Positions 27,546-39,795 are shown, numbered from the stretch's first letter. The stretch: 64,000 nt of DNA from Erwinia typographi (GCF_000773975.1 NZ_JRUQ01000019.1:203355-267354), one strand, 5' to 3'. Translations and numbers: made by a program. The notes: a model not told the origin generated them from the sequence alone.

Positions 27546-28237
27546 GTAATGTCCTTTAGTCTTCGGGTCGAGCTGGCAATCATCGTCAGTGCCGCCTGCT
27601 CAGCCTCATCAGGTTTCTGATGGCGAATCGCGTTAAACAGCGTTTTATGCTCGAGCAACGTATTCGGCATGTTGTCGCTGTCCGGCATGTAGGTTCGCTC
27701 GAAGACCGCCCGCTGTAGCGAACTGATGGCTACGCTGAGCTGCTGAAGAACCGGGTTATGCACGGATTCCAGCACGGCTTCGTGATAGCGAATATCGGCC
27801 TGATTGAACGCCGCACGGTCATGGTGGTGGGTCACCATATCGTTGAGCGCCGCTTCAATTTTGGCTAAATCGCTTGAGGTGGCGCGTTCCGCCGACCAGC
27901 GAGCGATTTGCGGCTCAACCAGATTTCGCACTTCGCTCATGGCCGCAATCAGCCGCGGGTCCCGATCGTGCTTAAGCGACCACTGCAGCACGTCGCTGTC
28001 GAGGAAGTTCCACTGGCTGCGCTGGGTGACAAAAGCCCCCCGGTAACGCTTCATCTCTACCAGCCGCTTTGCCATCAACGATCGAAACACTTCACGGATA
28101 ATATTGCGCGAGGTGCTGAACCGTTCGCAAAGCTCGGCTTCTGCCGGTAAGGAGGCGCCGGGCAGGTAGTTTCCCGACACAATGTCTTCACCTAAGGTCA
28201 GAATGATACGGTCCGTTTTGCTGAGATCGTCTTTCAT
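27542..28237 (-). CDS. dgoR: GntR-family (FadR subfamily) repressor of galactonate genes
   Basis: 231 residues. Winged helix at about 10-75 (GASLPAEAELCERFSTSRNIIREVFRSL), then an all-helical FCD ligand domain with metal/ligand positions (D..H...H pattern: ADIRYHEAVLESVHN, LLEHKTLFNAI). It represses the dgo operon until galactonate binds. First gene of the leftward operon; a strong inverted repeat of FadR type lies about 100-130 bp upstream of its start. Confidence 0.93.
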   Translation of the reverse strand: MKDDLSKTDRIILTLGEDIVSGNYLPGASLPAEAELCERFSTSRNIIREVFRSLMAKRLVEMKRYRGAFVTQRSQWNFLDSDVLQWSLKHDRDPRLIAAMSEVRNLVEPQIARWSAERATSSDLAKIEAALNDMVTHHHDRAAFNQADIRYHEAVLESVHNPVLQQLSVAISSLQRAVFERTYMPDSDNMPNTLLEHKTLFNAIRHQKPDEAEQAALTMIASSTRRLKDIT

Positions 28238-28335
28238 GGTATTCCGTGCAGTTGAGTAAGAGTCCCTGGCACTGTACCGCCGTCAGCCACACATTTGCAC
28301 GACTAAAGCTGGTGAGGAGTGGATAACGATGGGTT

Positions 28336-28369
28336 ATTGTAGTACCTATATACAATGTTGTACTACAAT
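28336..28369. promoter_or_regulatory. DgoR operator region
   Basis: Inverted repeat ATTGTAGTAC-N14-GTACTACAAT. Within it TTGTACTACAA (28358-28368) fits the FadR-subfamily consensus TNGTNNNACNA perfectly, and TTGTAGTACCT (28337-28347) fits with one mismatch. Two adjacent dimer sites about two helical turns apart suggest cooperative repression of dgoR-K-A-D. Confidence 0.72.
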
Positions 28370-28470
28370 ACAGATCACAAAACAGACAAACCCTGACTGA
28401 AAAAGGGAATGAATCAGCTATCGTAAGCTGCGGGAGAGATGAACTGGTTTCCAGGCTGAAACTGAGGTGA

Positions 28471-28501
28471 CGGAAAATCTGGGGTTCCGACGTAGAACCC
28501 C
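28471..28501 (-). terminator. Terminator of the leftward serine protease gene
   Basis: On the leftward strand GGGGTTC-TACGTCG-GAACCCC forms a 7 bp stem 11 bp after the protease stop codon and is followed by AGATTTTCC. The hairpin and T run fit intrinsic termination. Confidence 0.65.
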
Positions 28502-28511
28502 ATACAGGCTC

Positions 28512-29585
28512 CTAATTTTTAAGCTTCCAGGCATCTTGCCAGTTACTGCCTACCCCCGGTTCAAACTGGTTTGATGAACGGCTCCATTGAACACAAAATC
28601 CACTATAGGGGAAGGGTTTGCATTCATATAACTTCCCGTCCCTGGGCTGTAAAATAACGGTACCGGCTTTATATGTTCGAAGATTTTCAGGAAAAGAATG
28701 ATCATATTTTTCTGGTAAATCTTTCAATTCAGATAAGAAAAGCGCCTCAGGATAAACAGATTTTATCCAGTCTTTATACTTTGACACACGAGCGCCGGTT
28801 GAGTAGGAGCCGCCATGGCCATTAGTCGTCGCTATGATGACGTTTCTGGAATTTTTCTTCTGCCACCATGATGAGCCACTATCCCCGGGAGCAACTCTGG
28901 CCCAGAATTCAGAAGGGCCGACAGGGGAATATGACGCACCTATCCCATAATCAAGTTCGAAAATAGAATCTATTTTACTCTGACCGAATAATCTTCTGTC
29001 ACCTTTTTCAGGCCAATAACTACCATGCTGATTTAAACCAACGCCCCAGGTTCCGTAACCAACGTAAGTTACCGTTTCATTCATTTCATCTGACGAATCG
29101 TTTAAAACAGGTTTTACTACAGGCTTACCGTTGGCATCAGTTAATACTGCTCTGAAGGGTAATTTTAATATAGCTATATCCGTTGATGCGCCTCCCATGC
29201 CTGCGGGTCTGTTTATTCTTTCTTTAGGTACAAATGAGGTACCTTCACCATCAGCAATGACTTTGTTGTTCCAGGAGGTGAACGATGATTTTGTTGAAGT
29301 TTTTGTATTGGCATAGTCAACACAATGAGCCGCTGTAAGAATATAACTCCATTTATTTTTATCATCATTCCCGATCCATGTTGCAGTACAGCCAGGGATC
29401 GCACCCACAGAGAGATATTCTTTAGCGTAGCTCAACTCACGCAGTTTCTCATTTTTATTTTTAAGTCCCTGACGTACATCCGTGATGTCACCACCATTTT
29501 CTTTAAAGGTATGCTCGTCAATCAAAATAGCCTGAGACAATGGGGTTGATAAAATAAATGGAATAATTATCGTCAGCTTGTTCAT
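28512..29585 (-). CDS. Secreted trypsin-like serine protease with chitin-binding-like C-terminus
   Basis: 357 residues. Sec signal peptide about 1-19 (hydrophobic, cut near SQA). S1 peptidase domain about 55-290 with the full triad His87 (LTAAHC), Asp136 (STDIAIL) and Ser236 (APGDSGSSWW); Cys66-Cys88 can form the usual His-loop disulfide. The last ~60 residues (AGTVILQPRDGKLYECKPFPYSGFC...NWQDAW) look like a carbohydrate-binding type 5/12 (ChtBD3-like) module. The gene is AT-rich compared with the dgo operon, a sign of transfer. Substrate unknown. Confidence 0.83.
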   Translation of the reverse strand: MNKLTIIIPFILSTPLSQAILIDEHTFKENGGDITDVRQGLKNKNEKLRELSYAKEYLSVGAIPGCTATWIGNDDKNKWSYILTAAHCVDYANTKTSTKSSFTSWNNKVIADGEGTSFVPKERINRPAGMGGASTDIAILKLPFRAVLTDANGKPVVKPVLNDSSDEMNETVTYVGYGTWGVGLNQHGSYWPEKGDRRLFGQSKIDSIFELDYGIGASYSPVGPSEFWARVAPGDSGSSWWQKKNSRNVIIATTNGHGGSYSTGARVSKYKDWIKSVYPEALFLSELKDLPEKYDHSFPENLRTYKAGTVILQPRDGKLYECKPFPYSGFCVQWSRSSNQFEPGVGSNWQDAWKLKN

Positions 29586-30539
29586 AAAAAATCCTTTTGA
29601 AATAAATCAATAACAAACAAAAACACTATATTTAGCATTCTGACGCCATGGCCTAACGCGCAGTAACACTAGCCATTCCCTTACCACAACTCCATAAAAA
29701 ACCAATTTATTAATTAAATTAATAAATATGAAAAAACTTAAATTACTGACATTTGTCGTTGCTGTGTTTTTCTTTTTTAACAGTACGTTGAACCTTAGCA
29801 GATTTGCGCTACAAGGCATTATTGACGCGGAATTTCTGGCGTTCAGGCTCAATTTCAGATATTAAATAAATCCCCATGACCTTAGTGCATAAATAATTTC
29901 GTAAGGGTTGATATATTCTTTATTACGGATTAATAGTACCGGATGTCATGGAATGCGATCGCGGCAAGTTGAAACGGAGAATCAGCGCAATGGATCGCCT
30001 GGGGCTTAACGCTGTTGACACGATCGGTGTTGTTGATGGCCGTTGGGGGATTGCTATCCGGTTGCTGGAGAATCACCCGTCAGAAAAACGCCTCCCGTAA
30101 AGCGTATCTACGGTTAAAAATAAAAAAAGATGCAAACAATGAAAATTTTCCAAATAAAATTCAATGTCATATCTAATCAGGACGAGGCTCAGGAAGAAAG
30201 GGGGGCGGCCTCCCCAGACAAACATTGACGATTCGTTTATGTTTCCTGGCGCAGAATGCTGTCGAAATTTCAAGCAGGTCTATATTTGCCGACGTTGCAC
30301 ATCCCATGATTTTATCGGTCGCAGCGAAACAGCTTAGCAAAAAACCTGAAACGCTCACCGTAATGATATTGCCACGGCAGCATCAATCCTGATAAAAAGA
30401 GAACAGAAACGTTTTTTACTGTATACACAGAGAACCATTACTGCGCGAACAACAGGAAAATAACGATTCTTTGGGGGATTAAGACATCTCTTTTTATTTA
30501 CATGGCGGTGATTTTATATATCTTTTCTGACCAGAAATA
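29586..30539. other. AT-rich intergenic stretch between the two protease genes
   Basis: 954 bp at low GC. It holds one possible 45-codon gene (29728-29865) and otherwise no frame with a ribosome site or a family I know. A short frame near 29950-30100 (ending ENHPSEKRLP) looks like debris but I cannot name its source. The last 150 bp before 30540 should contain the promoter of the lipoprotein protease gene. Confidence 0.5.
29728..29865 (+). CDS. Possible 45-residue hydrophobic peptide
   Basis: ATG-to-TAA frame of 45 codons starting MKKLKLLTFVVAVFFFF, a basic start followed by a hydrophobic core as in a signal anchor or small membrane peptide. The rest (NLSRFALQGIIDAEFLAFRLNFRY) is amphipathic. 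No Shine-Dalgarno is visible upstream and no homologue comes to mind, so it may be chance. Confidence 0.25.
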   Translation: MKKLKLLTFVVAVFFFFNSTLNLSRFALQGIIDAEFLAFRLNFRY

Positions 30540-31166
30540 ATGATGAAATATTGCGTATTTGTTTTTTTATTGTTACTGACCGGGTGTTCTGTAGGGAAAT
30601 ATGAATACAGTAATGAAGCCCGTGAAAAGGTCGACATGACCTTCACCGGCATTCCCACCATTCTGGGCGCTGGCGCACTGGGTACAACCATCCCGCTGAC
30701 AGAGGAATACAGTCTTACCGCCGCCCACGTTGCCAGATATTCGCTTTATCGTGTGAAATCAGAGCATCCGGAGTGTGACCTGGCAATTGTTTATCATAAA
30801 AATAAAATGCTGAAAGCACCTGTTTTTCGCAACGGTAATATCGGTGACCGTGTTGACCTGTTCGGCTACAGCTTTATCTCTGCCATGCCCGTAAAATCAG
30901 AGGGAACCAACCTCACTAACACGCTATTTAAGAGCGAATGGAATAAAAATAACTGTGTGGTAGTTGCGTCAGATGCAGGAACGGTGAAAGGCATGTCCGG
31001 TGGTGCCGTCTATAACAACAGTGATGGCACAGTCGCGGGTGTGATAATCGGTTACGCTGACAGAATTAAAGACGGGAAGAGCGGAAAGGTTAAATACAAA
31101 AACGTCTCAATTTATATTCCTTATGCCAGTTTTAAAGAATGGCTTAATACAGAAGTCCAGAGATGA
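30540..31166 (+). CDS. Lipoprotein with trypsin-like protease domain
   Basis: 208 residues; ATG 30540 or 30543, both with weak ribosome sites. Lipobox LLTGC (Cys16) anchors it to a membrane. The rest is a compact S1-like domain with candidate triad His63 (LTAAHVA), Asp80 (ECDLAIV) and Ser153 (GMSGGAVY). This is shorter than the secreted protease encoded on the other strand and has no accessory module. AT-rich codon use like its neighbour. It may process envelope proteins, or act on targets of the same island. Confidence 0.75.
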   Translation: MMKYCVFVFLLLLTGCSVGKYEYSNEAREKVDMTFTGIPTILGAGALGTTIPLTEEYSLTAAHVARYSLYRVKSEHPECDLAIVYHKNKMLKAPVFRNGNIGDRVDLFGYSFISAMPVKSEGTNLTNTLFKSEWNKNNCVVVASDAGTVKGMSGGAVYNNSDGTVAGVIIGYADRIKDGKSGKVKYKNVSIYIPYASFKEWLNTEVQR

Positions 31167-31378
31167 TATTACACATGGACACTTACAACAGAGTACCCAT
31201 AAACGTGCATTGAAAACCGAAAAAAACATCAGAATGATGTATTCATCGGACGTATTTTGGTCACTCCAGTGCGGCACTGCCAGTTGCGGGATTGCCCTCA
31301 GCCCGCTGCCAGGCTTTAAATAAAACAAAAGGTGACTTCATAGCGAACTTTGCAACGGTGTCGCAGGTATTGGGAAGG

Positions 31379-31410
31379 TTAAAACGCCCCGGCAGTGCGG
31401 GACGTTTTAA
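31379..31410 (-). terminator. Terminator of yidA
   Basis: TTAAAACG and CGTTTTAA arms, extended by a CC/GG step, enclose a GC-rich loop 7 bp after the yidA stop on the leftward strand. The T-rich right arm serves as the U tract. Confidence 0.65.
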
Positions 31411-31416
31411 CAGACG

Positions 31417-32226
31417 CTAGCGGGTAAATTTCTCAATGGCGTACGCCACACCGTCTTCCATATTGGTTTTGGTGACAAACTGGGCGGCAGCCTTCACCGA
31501 CTCAATGCCATTCCCCATCGCCACGCCGGTCCCGGCGAACTGTAGCATCGCCAGGTCGTTTTCCTGGTCGCCAATTGCCATCACCTCATCACGGGACAAC
31601 CCCAGGCGTTCGGCCAGCGCTTTGACCCCGGCACCTTTATTTACCTGCTTATTAAGAATTTCCAGGTAGTAAGGCGAGCTTTTCATGATGGTCGCACGTT
31701 CGTGAGCGGCCTGCGGCAGGCGCGCAATTGCCTCGTCCAGCACTTCCGGTGGATCGATCATCATTACCTTTGGAAAGGTCAGCGATCGGTCCATCTCTTC
31801 CACCGCGCGGTAATGCAGCGGTATCCCGGTAAGAAAAGCTTCGTGAACGGTATAGGCACTGATGTCTTGATTTGGCGTAAACAGCTGGGATTTCGTCAGC
31901 GCCTGGAAATGAACGCCAAGCTCGCGCGCCAGCTTTTCAAAATAGAGAAAATCGTCAAATGTCAGCGTGACTTCAGCCACACAGTCGCCGGTAGCCGCCT
32001 GCTGAACCAGCGCGCCATTGTTGGTAATGCAATATTGTCCTTCCTGCTGGAGATCCAACTCCATCAGATAGCGCTGTACGCCGACAAAAGGGCGACCGGT
32101 CGCCAGCACAATAGCCACGCCTTTGTCGCGGGCGGCCTTAATGGCCTTTTTTACCCCGGGAGTCACTTCATGCTGCGGGTTAAGCAGGGTGCCGTCCATA
32201 TCAATTGCAATCAGTTTTATTGCCAT
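31417..32226 (-). CDS. yidA: Sugar phosphatase YidA (HAD superfamily)
   Basis: 269 residues, E. coli length (270). Cof-type HAD phosphatase: nucleophile motif DMDGTLLNP at 8-16, motif II TGRP, and motif IV GDQENDLAML near 216-225, with a C2B cap domain between. E. coli YidA dephosphorylates erythrose 4-phosphate, mannose 1-phosphate and related sugar phosphates. It keeps its E. coli place upstream of gyrB, but yidB, which separates the two in E. coli, is absent and a LuxR-type gene stands there. Confidence 0.95.
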   Translation of the reverse strand: MAIKLIAIDMDGTLLNPQHEVTPGVKKAIKAARDKGVAIVLATGRPFVGVQRYLMELDLQQEGQYCITNNGALVQQAATGDCVAEVTLTFDDFLYFEKLARELGVHFQALTKSQLFTPNQDISAYTVHEAFLTGIPLHYRAVEEMDRSLTFPKVMMIDPPEVLDEAIARLPQAAHERATIMKSSPYYLEILNKQVNKGAGVKALAERLGLSRDEVMAIGDQENDLAMLQFAGTGVAMGNGIESVKAAAQFVTKTNMEDGVAYAIEKFTR

Positions 32227-32325
32227 AACGTCCTCGTCAGCTAACGGTTTGTTCTTATGCTAGCGCGATTCAGCTCACATTGACCAGCCCGGTTAAGGAT
32301 ATACGGCGGTTAAACGCAGCCAGAA

Positions 32326-32340
32326 CTAAAGTCACTTTAG
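32326..32340. promoter_or_regulatory. Inverted repeat upstream of the LuxR-type gene
   Basis: CTAAAG-TCA-CTTTAG, flanked by CCAGA on the left and TCTGG on the right, centred about 88 bp before the start of the regulator gene. It has the form of a dimer operator and may serve autoregulation; no known consensus is matched. Confidence 0.4.
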
Positions 32341-32420
32341 CTAAATCTGGACGTATTCTGTGTGTGACTTTTGAGCAACTGTGAGAAAATAACCCTGCAT
32401 GACATTCACGGAGGAAGCGA

Positions 32421-33035
32421 ATGAATATTGTCATTGTCAGCAAAGACAGCTTTTTTGTCTCAGGCACTATCGGTTTGATTAATGAAGTCTGGCTGCCCAC
32501 GATTACAGGCAACCCGGTGTTTCTGGTCACGGAAGAGAACAAGGCGTTACTCACGCCGGATATCGTTATCACCGACGTCTACCAGACTGGTTCAGTGAAA
32601 GCGCATTCCCTTCCCGCAGGCCAGGACGCGAAAGGGGAAGATAAGCCAACGGAACGTTACGTTTCGATCTTTCTGGCCGCACAGTGCCATGTCGGCGACG
32701 GTTCCTGCCATCAACATCTGCTTCAGATAAAAAAAAGCGACGCTGCGCAGTGGTTGCTACAGCTGTTCAAACGTAAAAACTCTTCCGGCTACGCCATGAA
32801 AAGTCTGCTCACCCCGCAGAACTGCAAGCCTCAGGATGCCATCATTCTCAGCAGACAGCAGGAGATGGTGGTCAAATACACGCGCATGGGCCTGTCACTG
32901 ACCGATATTTCGCGAGTCACCAGCCTGAGCGTGAAAACCATCAGCACCCACAAACGGGCGGTAATGCGTAAGCTCGGCATGAAAAATAACAATGATTTTT
33001 ACCGCTATGCGTTAATGGGGTTTGAGCAGCAATGA
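32421..33035 (+). CDS. LuxR-family DNA-binding regulator (RcsA/BglJ-like architecture)
   Basis: 204 residues. N-terminal ~130 residues resemble a degenerate receiver-like domain (MNIVIVSKDSFFVSGTIGLINE...PDIVITDVYQ) without a clear phospho-acceptor set. The C-terminal GerE helix-turn-helix at about 140-200 (LSRQQEMVVKYTRMGLSLTD, LSVKTISTHKRAVMRKLGMKN) is typical. Strong ribosome site (GGAGG). The layout is that of RcsA- or BglJ-type partners, so it could work with RcsB; this is inference. It occupies the position of yidB between yidA and gyrB. Confidence 0.82.
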   Translation: MNIVIVSKDSFFVSGTIGLINEVWLPTITGNPVFLVTEENKALLTPDIVITDVYQTGSVKAHSLPAGQDAKGEDKPTERYVSIFLAAQCHVGDGSCHQHLLQIKKSDAAQWLLQLFKRKNSSGYAMKSLLTPQNCKPQDAIILSRQQEMVVKYTRMGLSLTDISRVTSLSVKTISTHKRAVMRKLGMKNNNDFYRYALMGFEQQ

Positions 33036-33052
33036 GTAAAAGCGCCATAAAA

Positions 33053-33078
33053 AAAGGCAGATCCTCAGACCTGCCTTT
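33053..33078. terminator. Bidirectional terminator between the LuxR-type gene and gyrB
   Basis: AAAGGCAG and CTGCCTTT arms enclose a 10 nt loop between two convergent stop codons, with A residues before and T residues after, so it can work on both strands. Confidence 0.85.
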
Positions 33079-33098
33079 CTGTTCAGCAAAGCGCGCTA

Positions 33099-36610
<3,512 letters not shown>

Positions 36611-36796
36611 GAGTAGGTGATCCGGTACGATATCATAAATGCTGCTGCGATCCGTAAACGTGGCAAATCAGGACCAGAGCGTTAGCGGCGTGACCAGTCT
36701 GACTGCGGCCAGCGCGCAAAACCGACGAGGACATAAAGTACCTGAGGATCTGCGCGCTCACCACGCCCAACATGGCAGGCAAGTTAGCCCGACAGA
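36611..36796 (-). other. 186 bp spacer between dnaN and recF
   Basis: Non-coding on the leftward strand as far as I can see; it replaces the tight dnaN-recF junction of E. coli. A weak promoter (TTTACG, 15 bp, TATGAT) occurs near its recF end. I recognise no insertion sequence ends or repeat family in it. Confidence 0.45.
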
Positions 36797-37897
36797 TTAT
36801 AACCGCATTGGCATCACGACATAGGCCGCGCTTTGGCTGGCGGCGTCTTCAATCTGCACGCTGGAAACGGAATCGGTCAGCAGCAGCCGGACATTCTCGC
36901 ATTTCAGGGCGTTGAGCACGTCCAGCACGTAGCTGACGTTGAAGCCGATTTCCAGATCGGTGCCGCCATAGGTCACGTCGAGCATCTCTTCCGCTTCTTC
37001 CTGCTCAGGGTTATTCGCAGTGATTTTCAGCTGATTTTCGCTGACATAGAGGCGAACGCCACGGAACTTCTCGTTTGAGAGGATGGCCGCGCGGGCGAAG
37101 GCCTGCTTGAGAATGTCACAGCCGGCATCCAGCGTTTTGTCAGGGTTCTTCGGCAATACGCGGCGATAATCAGGGAAACGACCGTCAACCAGCTTGGAAG
37201 TGAAGATAAAATCGCCAACGTGAGCGCGGATATTGTTGCTGCCAATCTGTACCTGTAGCGGCGTGTCTCCGCCGTCCAGCAGACGAACCAGCTCAATCAC
37301 CCCTTTACGCGGCACGATCACCGAATGACTCGGCAGCGACTGGCCTACCGGCATTGAGCATACGGCAAGGCGGTGACCGTCGGTGGCTACCGTACGCAGC
37401 TCTTCCCCTTCGGTTTCAAACAGCATACCGTTCAGATAATAACGAACGTCCTGATGCGCCATAGAGAACTGCGTGGCTTCGATCAGCCGCTTCATCGTTG
37501 CCTGCGGCAGGGTGAACTCTACCTCGCTCTGCCAGTCGTCCAGGTTCGGGAAGTCGCTGGCCGGCAGCGTAGAGAGCGAAAAACGGCTGCGGCCTGACCG
37601 CACCAGCATTCTGTCGCCATCCAGCATCACGGTAATTTCTGCGCCTTCAGGCAGGCCACGGCAGATATCAAAAAACTTACGCGCCGGCACGGTCGTGGCG
37701 CCCGGCTCGTGATCCTGTGTCAGCGCGACACGGGCCACCATTTCCATTTCAAGATCGGTGCCGGTCAGCAGCAGACTGCCTTCATTCACCTGTAAAAGCA
37801 GGTTGCCGAGGATCGGTAACGTCGGCCGTCCCCCCAGGGGGCTGCTGACCTGCTGTAAGGGCTTGAGTAAATGCTCGCGTTCTACAATAAATTTCAT
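36797..37897 (-). CDS. dnaN: DNA polymerase III beta sliding clamp
   Basis: 366 residues, the standard clamp length. Three repeated beta-clamp domains; starts MKFIVEREHLLKPLQQVSSPLGGRP and ends VVMPMRL, the conserved tail that lines the partner-binding pocket. It tethers polymerase III and other enzymes to DNA and takes part in RIDA control of DnaA. It begins 4 bp after the dnaA stop. Confidence 0.99.
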   Translation of the reverse strand: MKFIVEREHLLKPLQQVSSPLGGRPTLPILGNLLLQVNEGSLLLTGTDLEMEMVARVALTQDHEPGATTVPARKFFDICRGLPEGAEITVMLDGDRMLVRSGRSRFSLSTLPASDFPNLDDWQSEVEFTLPQATMKRLIEATQFSMAHQDVRYYLNGMLFETEGEELRTVATDGHRLAVCSMPVGQSLPSHSVIVPRKGVIELVRLLDGGDTPLQVQIGSNNIRAHVGDFIFTSKLVDGRFPDYRRVLPKNPDKTLDAGCDILKQAFARAAILSNEKFRGVRLYVSENQLKITANNPEQEEAEEMLDVTYGGTDLEIGFNVSYVLDVLNALKCENVRLLLTDSVSSVQIEDAASQSAAYVVMPMRL

Positions 37898-37901
37898 AGC
37901 G

Positions 37902-39293
37902 TCAGGAAGATAATGTTCTGATTAGATTTGAGAAATCTTCTTTAATATCGTGACTTTCTTCACGCAGCTGTTCGATTTTACGACAGGCATGCAGCACCGT
38001 AGTATGGTCACGACCCCCGAAAGCATCACCGATTTCCGGCAAACTGTGGTTGGTCAACTCTTTAGCCATCGCCATTGCCATCTGACGCGGGCGGGCCACC
38101 GAGCGGGAGCGCCGCTTGGAAAGGAGATCGGCCACTTTGATTTTATAATACTCTGCCACCGTTTTCTGGATGTTGTCGATGGTAACCAATTTCTCCTGAA
38201 GCGCCAGCAGATCGCGCAGGGCTTCCCGCACAAAATCAATGGTGATCGCCCGACCGGTGAAATTGGCGTTGGCAATGACGCGGTTCAGCGCGCCTTCCAG
38301 CTCACGCACGTTAGACCGTAATCGTTTGGCGATGAAGAAAGCCACCTCGCCCGGCAGGCGGATGTCGTTCTCATCGGCCTTTTTCATCAGGATCGCTACG
38401 CGGGTTTCCAGCTCCGGCGGCTCGATCGCCACCGTCAGCCCCCAGCCAAAGCGTGATTTCAGGCGATCTTCCACGCCGTTGATCTCTTTCGGATAGCGAT
38501 CCGAGGTCAGGATGATCTGCTGATTGCCTTCCAGCAGCGCATTAAAAGTGTGGAAAAATTCTTCCTGAGAACGTTCTTTATTGGCAAAGAACTGAATGTC
38601 ATCGATGAGCAGCGCGTCCACCGAGCGATAGTAGCGTTTAAACTCTTCAATCGCGTTATTTTGCAGCGCCTTGACCATGTCCTGCACAAAGCGTTCAGAA
38701 TGCATATAGACCACTTTGGCATTCGGTTTGCGCGCCATAATCCCGTTGCCTACCGCATGTAACAGGTGCGTTTTCCCAAGACCCGTGCCGCCATATAGGA
38801 ATAAGGGATTGTAGGCGCCGCCAGGATTATCCGCGACCTGGCGGGCGGCCGCGCGGGCCAGCTGGTTTGATTTACCTTCAACAAAGTTATCAAAGTTGTG
38901 CTTGGTGTTGACGTTTGAGCGGTAAGACAGCTCTGCCGGCGCCGGCATGTTGTCCCAGCTGGGTCGCGAAGGCGCCGGGCGGGTTCCCTGTACTGGCACG
39001 CTGGCCTGCGCGCTGGCCATCACCGGCTGACTGATCTGCCGCGTAATGGGCTTGCTGCCCACTTCAAAGCGCAGCAACGGCACGTCCGTACCGCAGAAAT
39101 CATTCAGCAGCCCGTTAATATTGTTAAGGTATTTATCCCGAACCCAATCGAGCACAAAACGGTTTGGTGCATACAAGGCCAACGTGTTGTCGTTTAATTC
39201 TGCCTGCAACGGGCGTATCCACATGCTGAATTCGGTGGCAGGTAGTTCATCCTGCAAACGGGCAAGACACTGTTGCCAAAGCGTTAGTGACAC
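37902..39293 (-). CDS. dnaA: Chromosomal replication initiator DnaA
   Basis: 463 residues from GTG 39293. E. coli dnaA also starts with GTG and the family N-terminus is (M)[18 protein letters not shown] lies 6 nt upstream. Domain I about 1-85; variable linker 86-130; AAA+ domain with Walker [10 protein letters not shown] and Walker B LLIDDIQF; domain IV with the DnaA-box helix [14 protein letters not shown]. It opens oriC and autoregulates its own promoter. No oriC is in the window. Confidence 0.98.
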   Translation of the reverse strand: MSLTLWQQCLARLQDELPATEFSMWIRPLQAELNDNTLALYAPNRFVLDWVRDKYLNNINGLLNDFCGTDVPLLRFEVGSKPITRQISQPVMASAQASVPVQGTRPAPSRPSWDNMPAPAELSYRSNVNTKHNFDNFVEGKSNQLARAAARQVADNPGGAYNPLFLYGGTGLGKTHLLHAVGNGIMARKPNAKVVYMHSERFVQDMVKALQNNAIEEFKRYYRSVDALLIDDIQFFANKERSQEEFFHTFNALLEGNQQIILTSDRYPKEINGVEDRLKSRFGWGLTVAIEPPELETRVAILMKKADENDIRLPGEVAFFIAKRLRSNVRELEGALNRVIANANFTGRAITIDFVREALRDLLALQEKLVTIDNIQKTVAEYYKIKVADLLSKRRSRSVARPRQMAMAMAKELTNHSLPEIGDAFGGRDHTTVLHACRKIEQLREESHDIKEDFSNLIRTLSS

Positions 39294-39499
39294 GGCGGAC
39301 TCCACTCGAAAAAATTCGATAAGAAAAAAGGCGCTGAAGCGATAAATTCATCATTGTTGACGCATGCAGATGACGCACATACGAACCGCTGTCCACGGTT
39401 ATCCCGTCCTCGATCGACCCGAAGGATCGCAAACGGAAGGGCGGATCATAGCGTAAAGCGAAGCAGAGATCTTCACTTTCTACACAGTTTTGATCCAAT

Positions 39500-39508
39500 T
39501 TATCCACA
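39500..39508 (+). promoter_or_regulatory. DnaA box in the dnaA promoter region
   Basis: Perfect consensus TTATCCACA, about 207 bp before the dnaA start. The E. coli dnaA promoter has a box in the same context for autorepression. A single box with no 13-mer repeats argues against an origin here. Confidence 0.8.
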
Positions 39509-39649
39509 GGCCATCGCTGCGGGGATACGTTAACGCGATCGCGCTCAAAAGGCATTCAGGATCGTCTGCATTCATTGAATTTTAAAGGTGGCGTCACGTT
39601 ATTGTCGCAAACACGATGTAAGAGATCGCAAGAAGATCCTGCACGATCC

Positions 39650-39677
39650 TTGCGCTTTACCCCAGACGCCGTATAAT
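39650..39677 (+). promoter_or_regulatory. rpmH upstream promoter
   Basis: TTGCGC (39650-39655), 16 bp spacer, TATAAT (39672-39677), a near-consensus sigma-70 promoter about 220 bp before rpmH. Confidence 0.7.
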
Positions 39678-39766
39678 TCCCGCCCCGGCGTGTTGCGCTC
39701 TGGCCCGTACCGGCTGGTTTAGCGGTCGAACGGGATATCCAGACGCGGCTTTTAACGCGAAGTAAA

Positions 39767-39795
39767 TTGACTCCGGGCTGTACAATTATTACAAT
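39767..39795 (+). promoter_or_regulatory. rpmH downstream promoter
   Basis: TTGACT (39767-39772), 17 bp spacer, TACAAT (39790-39795). Strong sigma-70 match, about 100 bp before the rpmH start, fitting the high expression of a ribosomal protein gene. Confidence 0.75.

Noticed and set aside
29607..29852. 81-codon leftward frame beside the protease gene
   Set aside because: AT-rich, no ribosome site, no domain; the opposite strand has a slightly better small frame and neither is strong.
30420..30432. LexA box-like CTGTATACACAG
   Set aside because: The spacing between CTG and CAG is 6, not 10, so it does not fit the SOS consensus.
31107..31328. Short frames between the lipoprotein protease and yidA
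   Set aside because: They overlap the end of the protease gene or lack start signals; I could not link them to a known element.
36639..36824. 61-codon rightward frame in the dnaN-recF spacer
   Set aside because: It runs into dnaN on the opposite strand and has no ribosome site; the spacer is described as non-coding instead.
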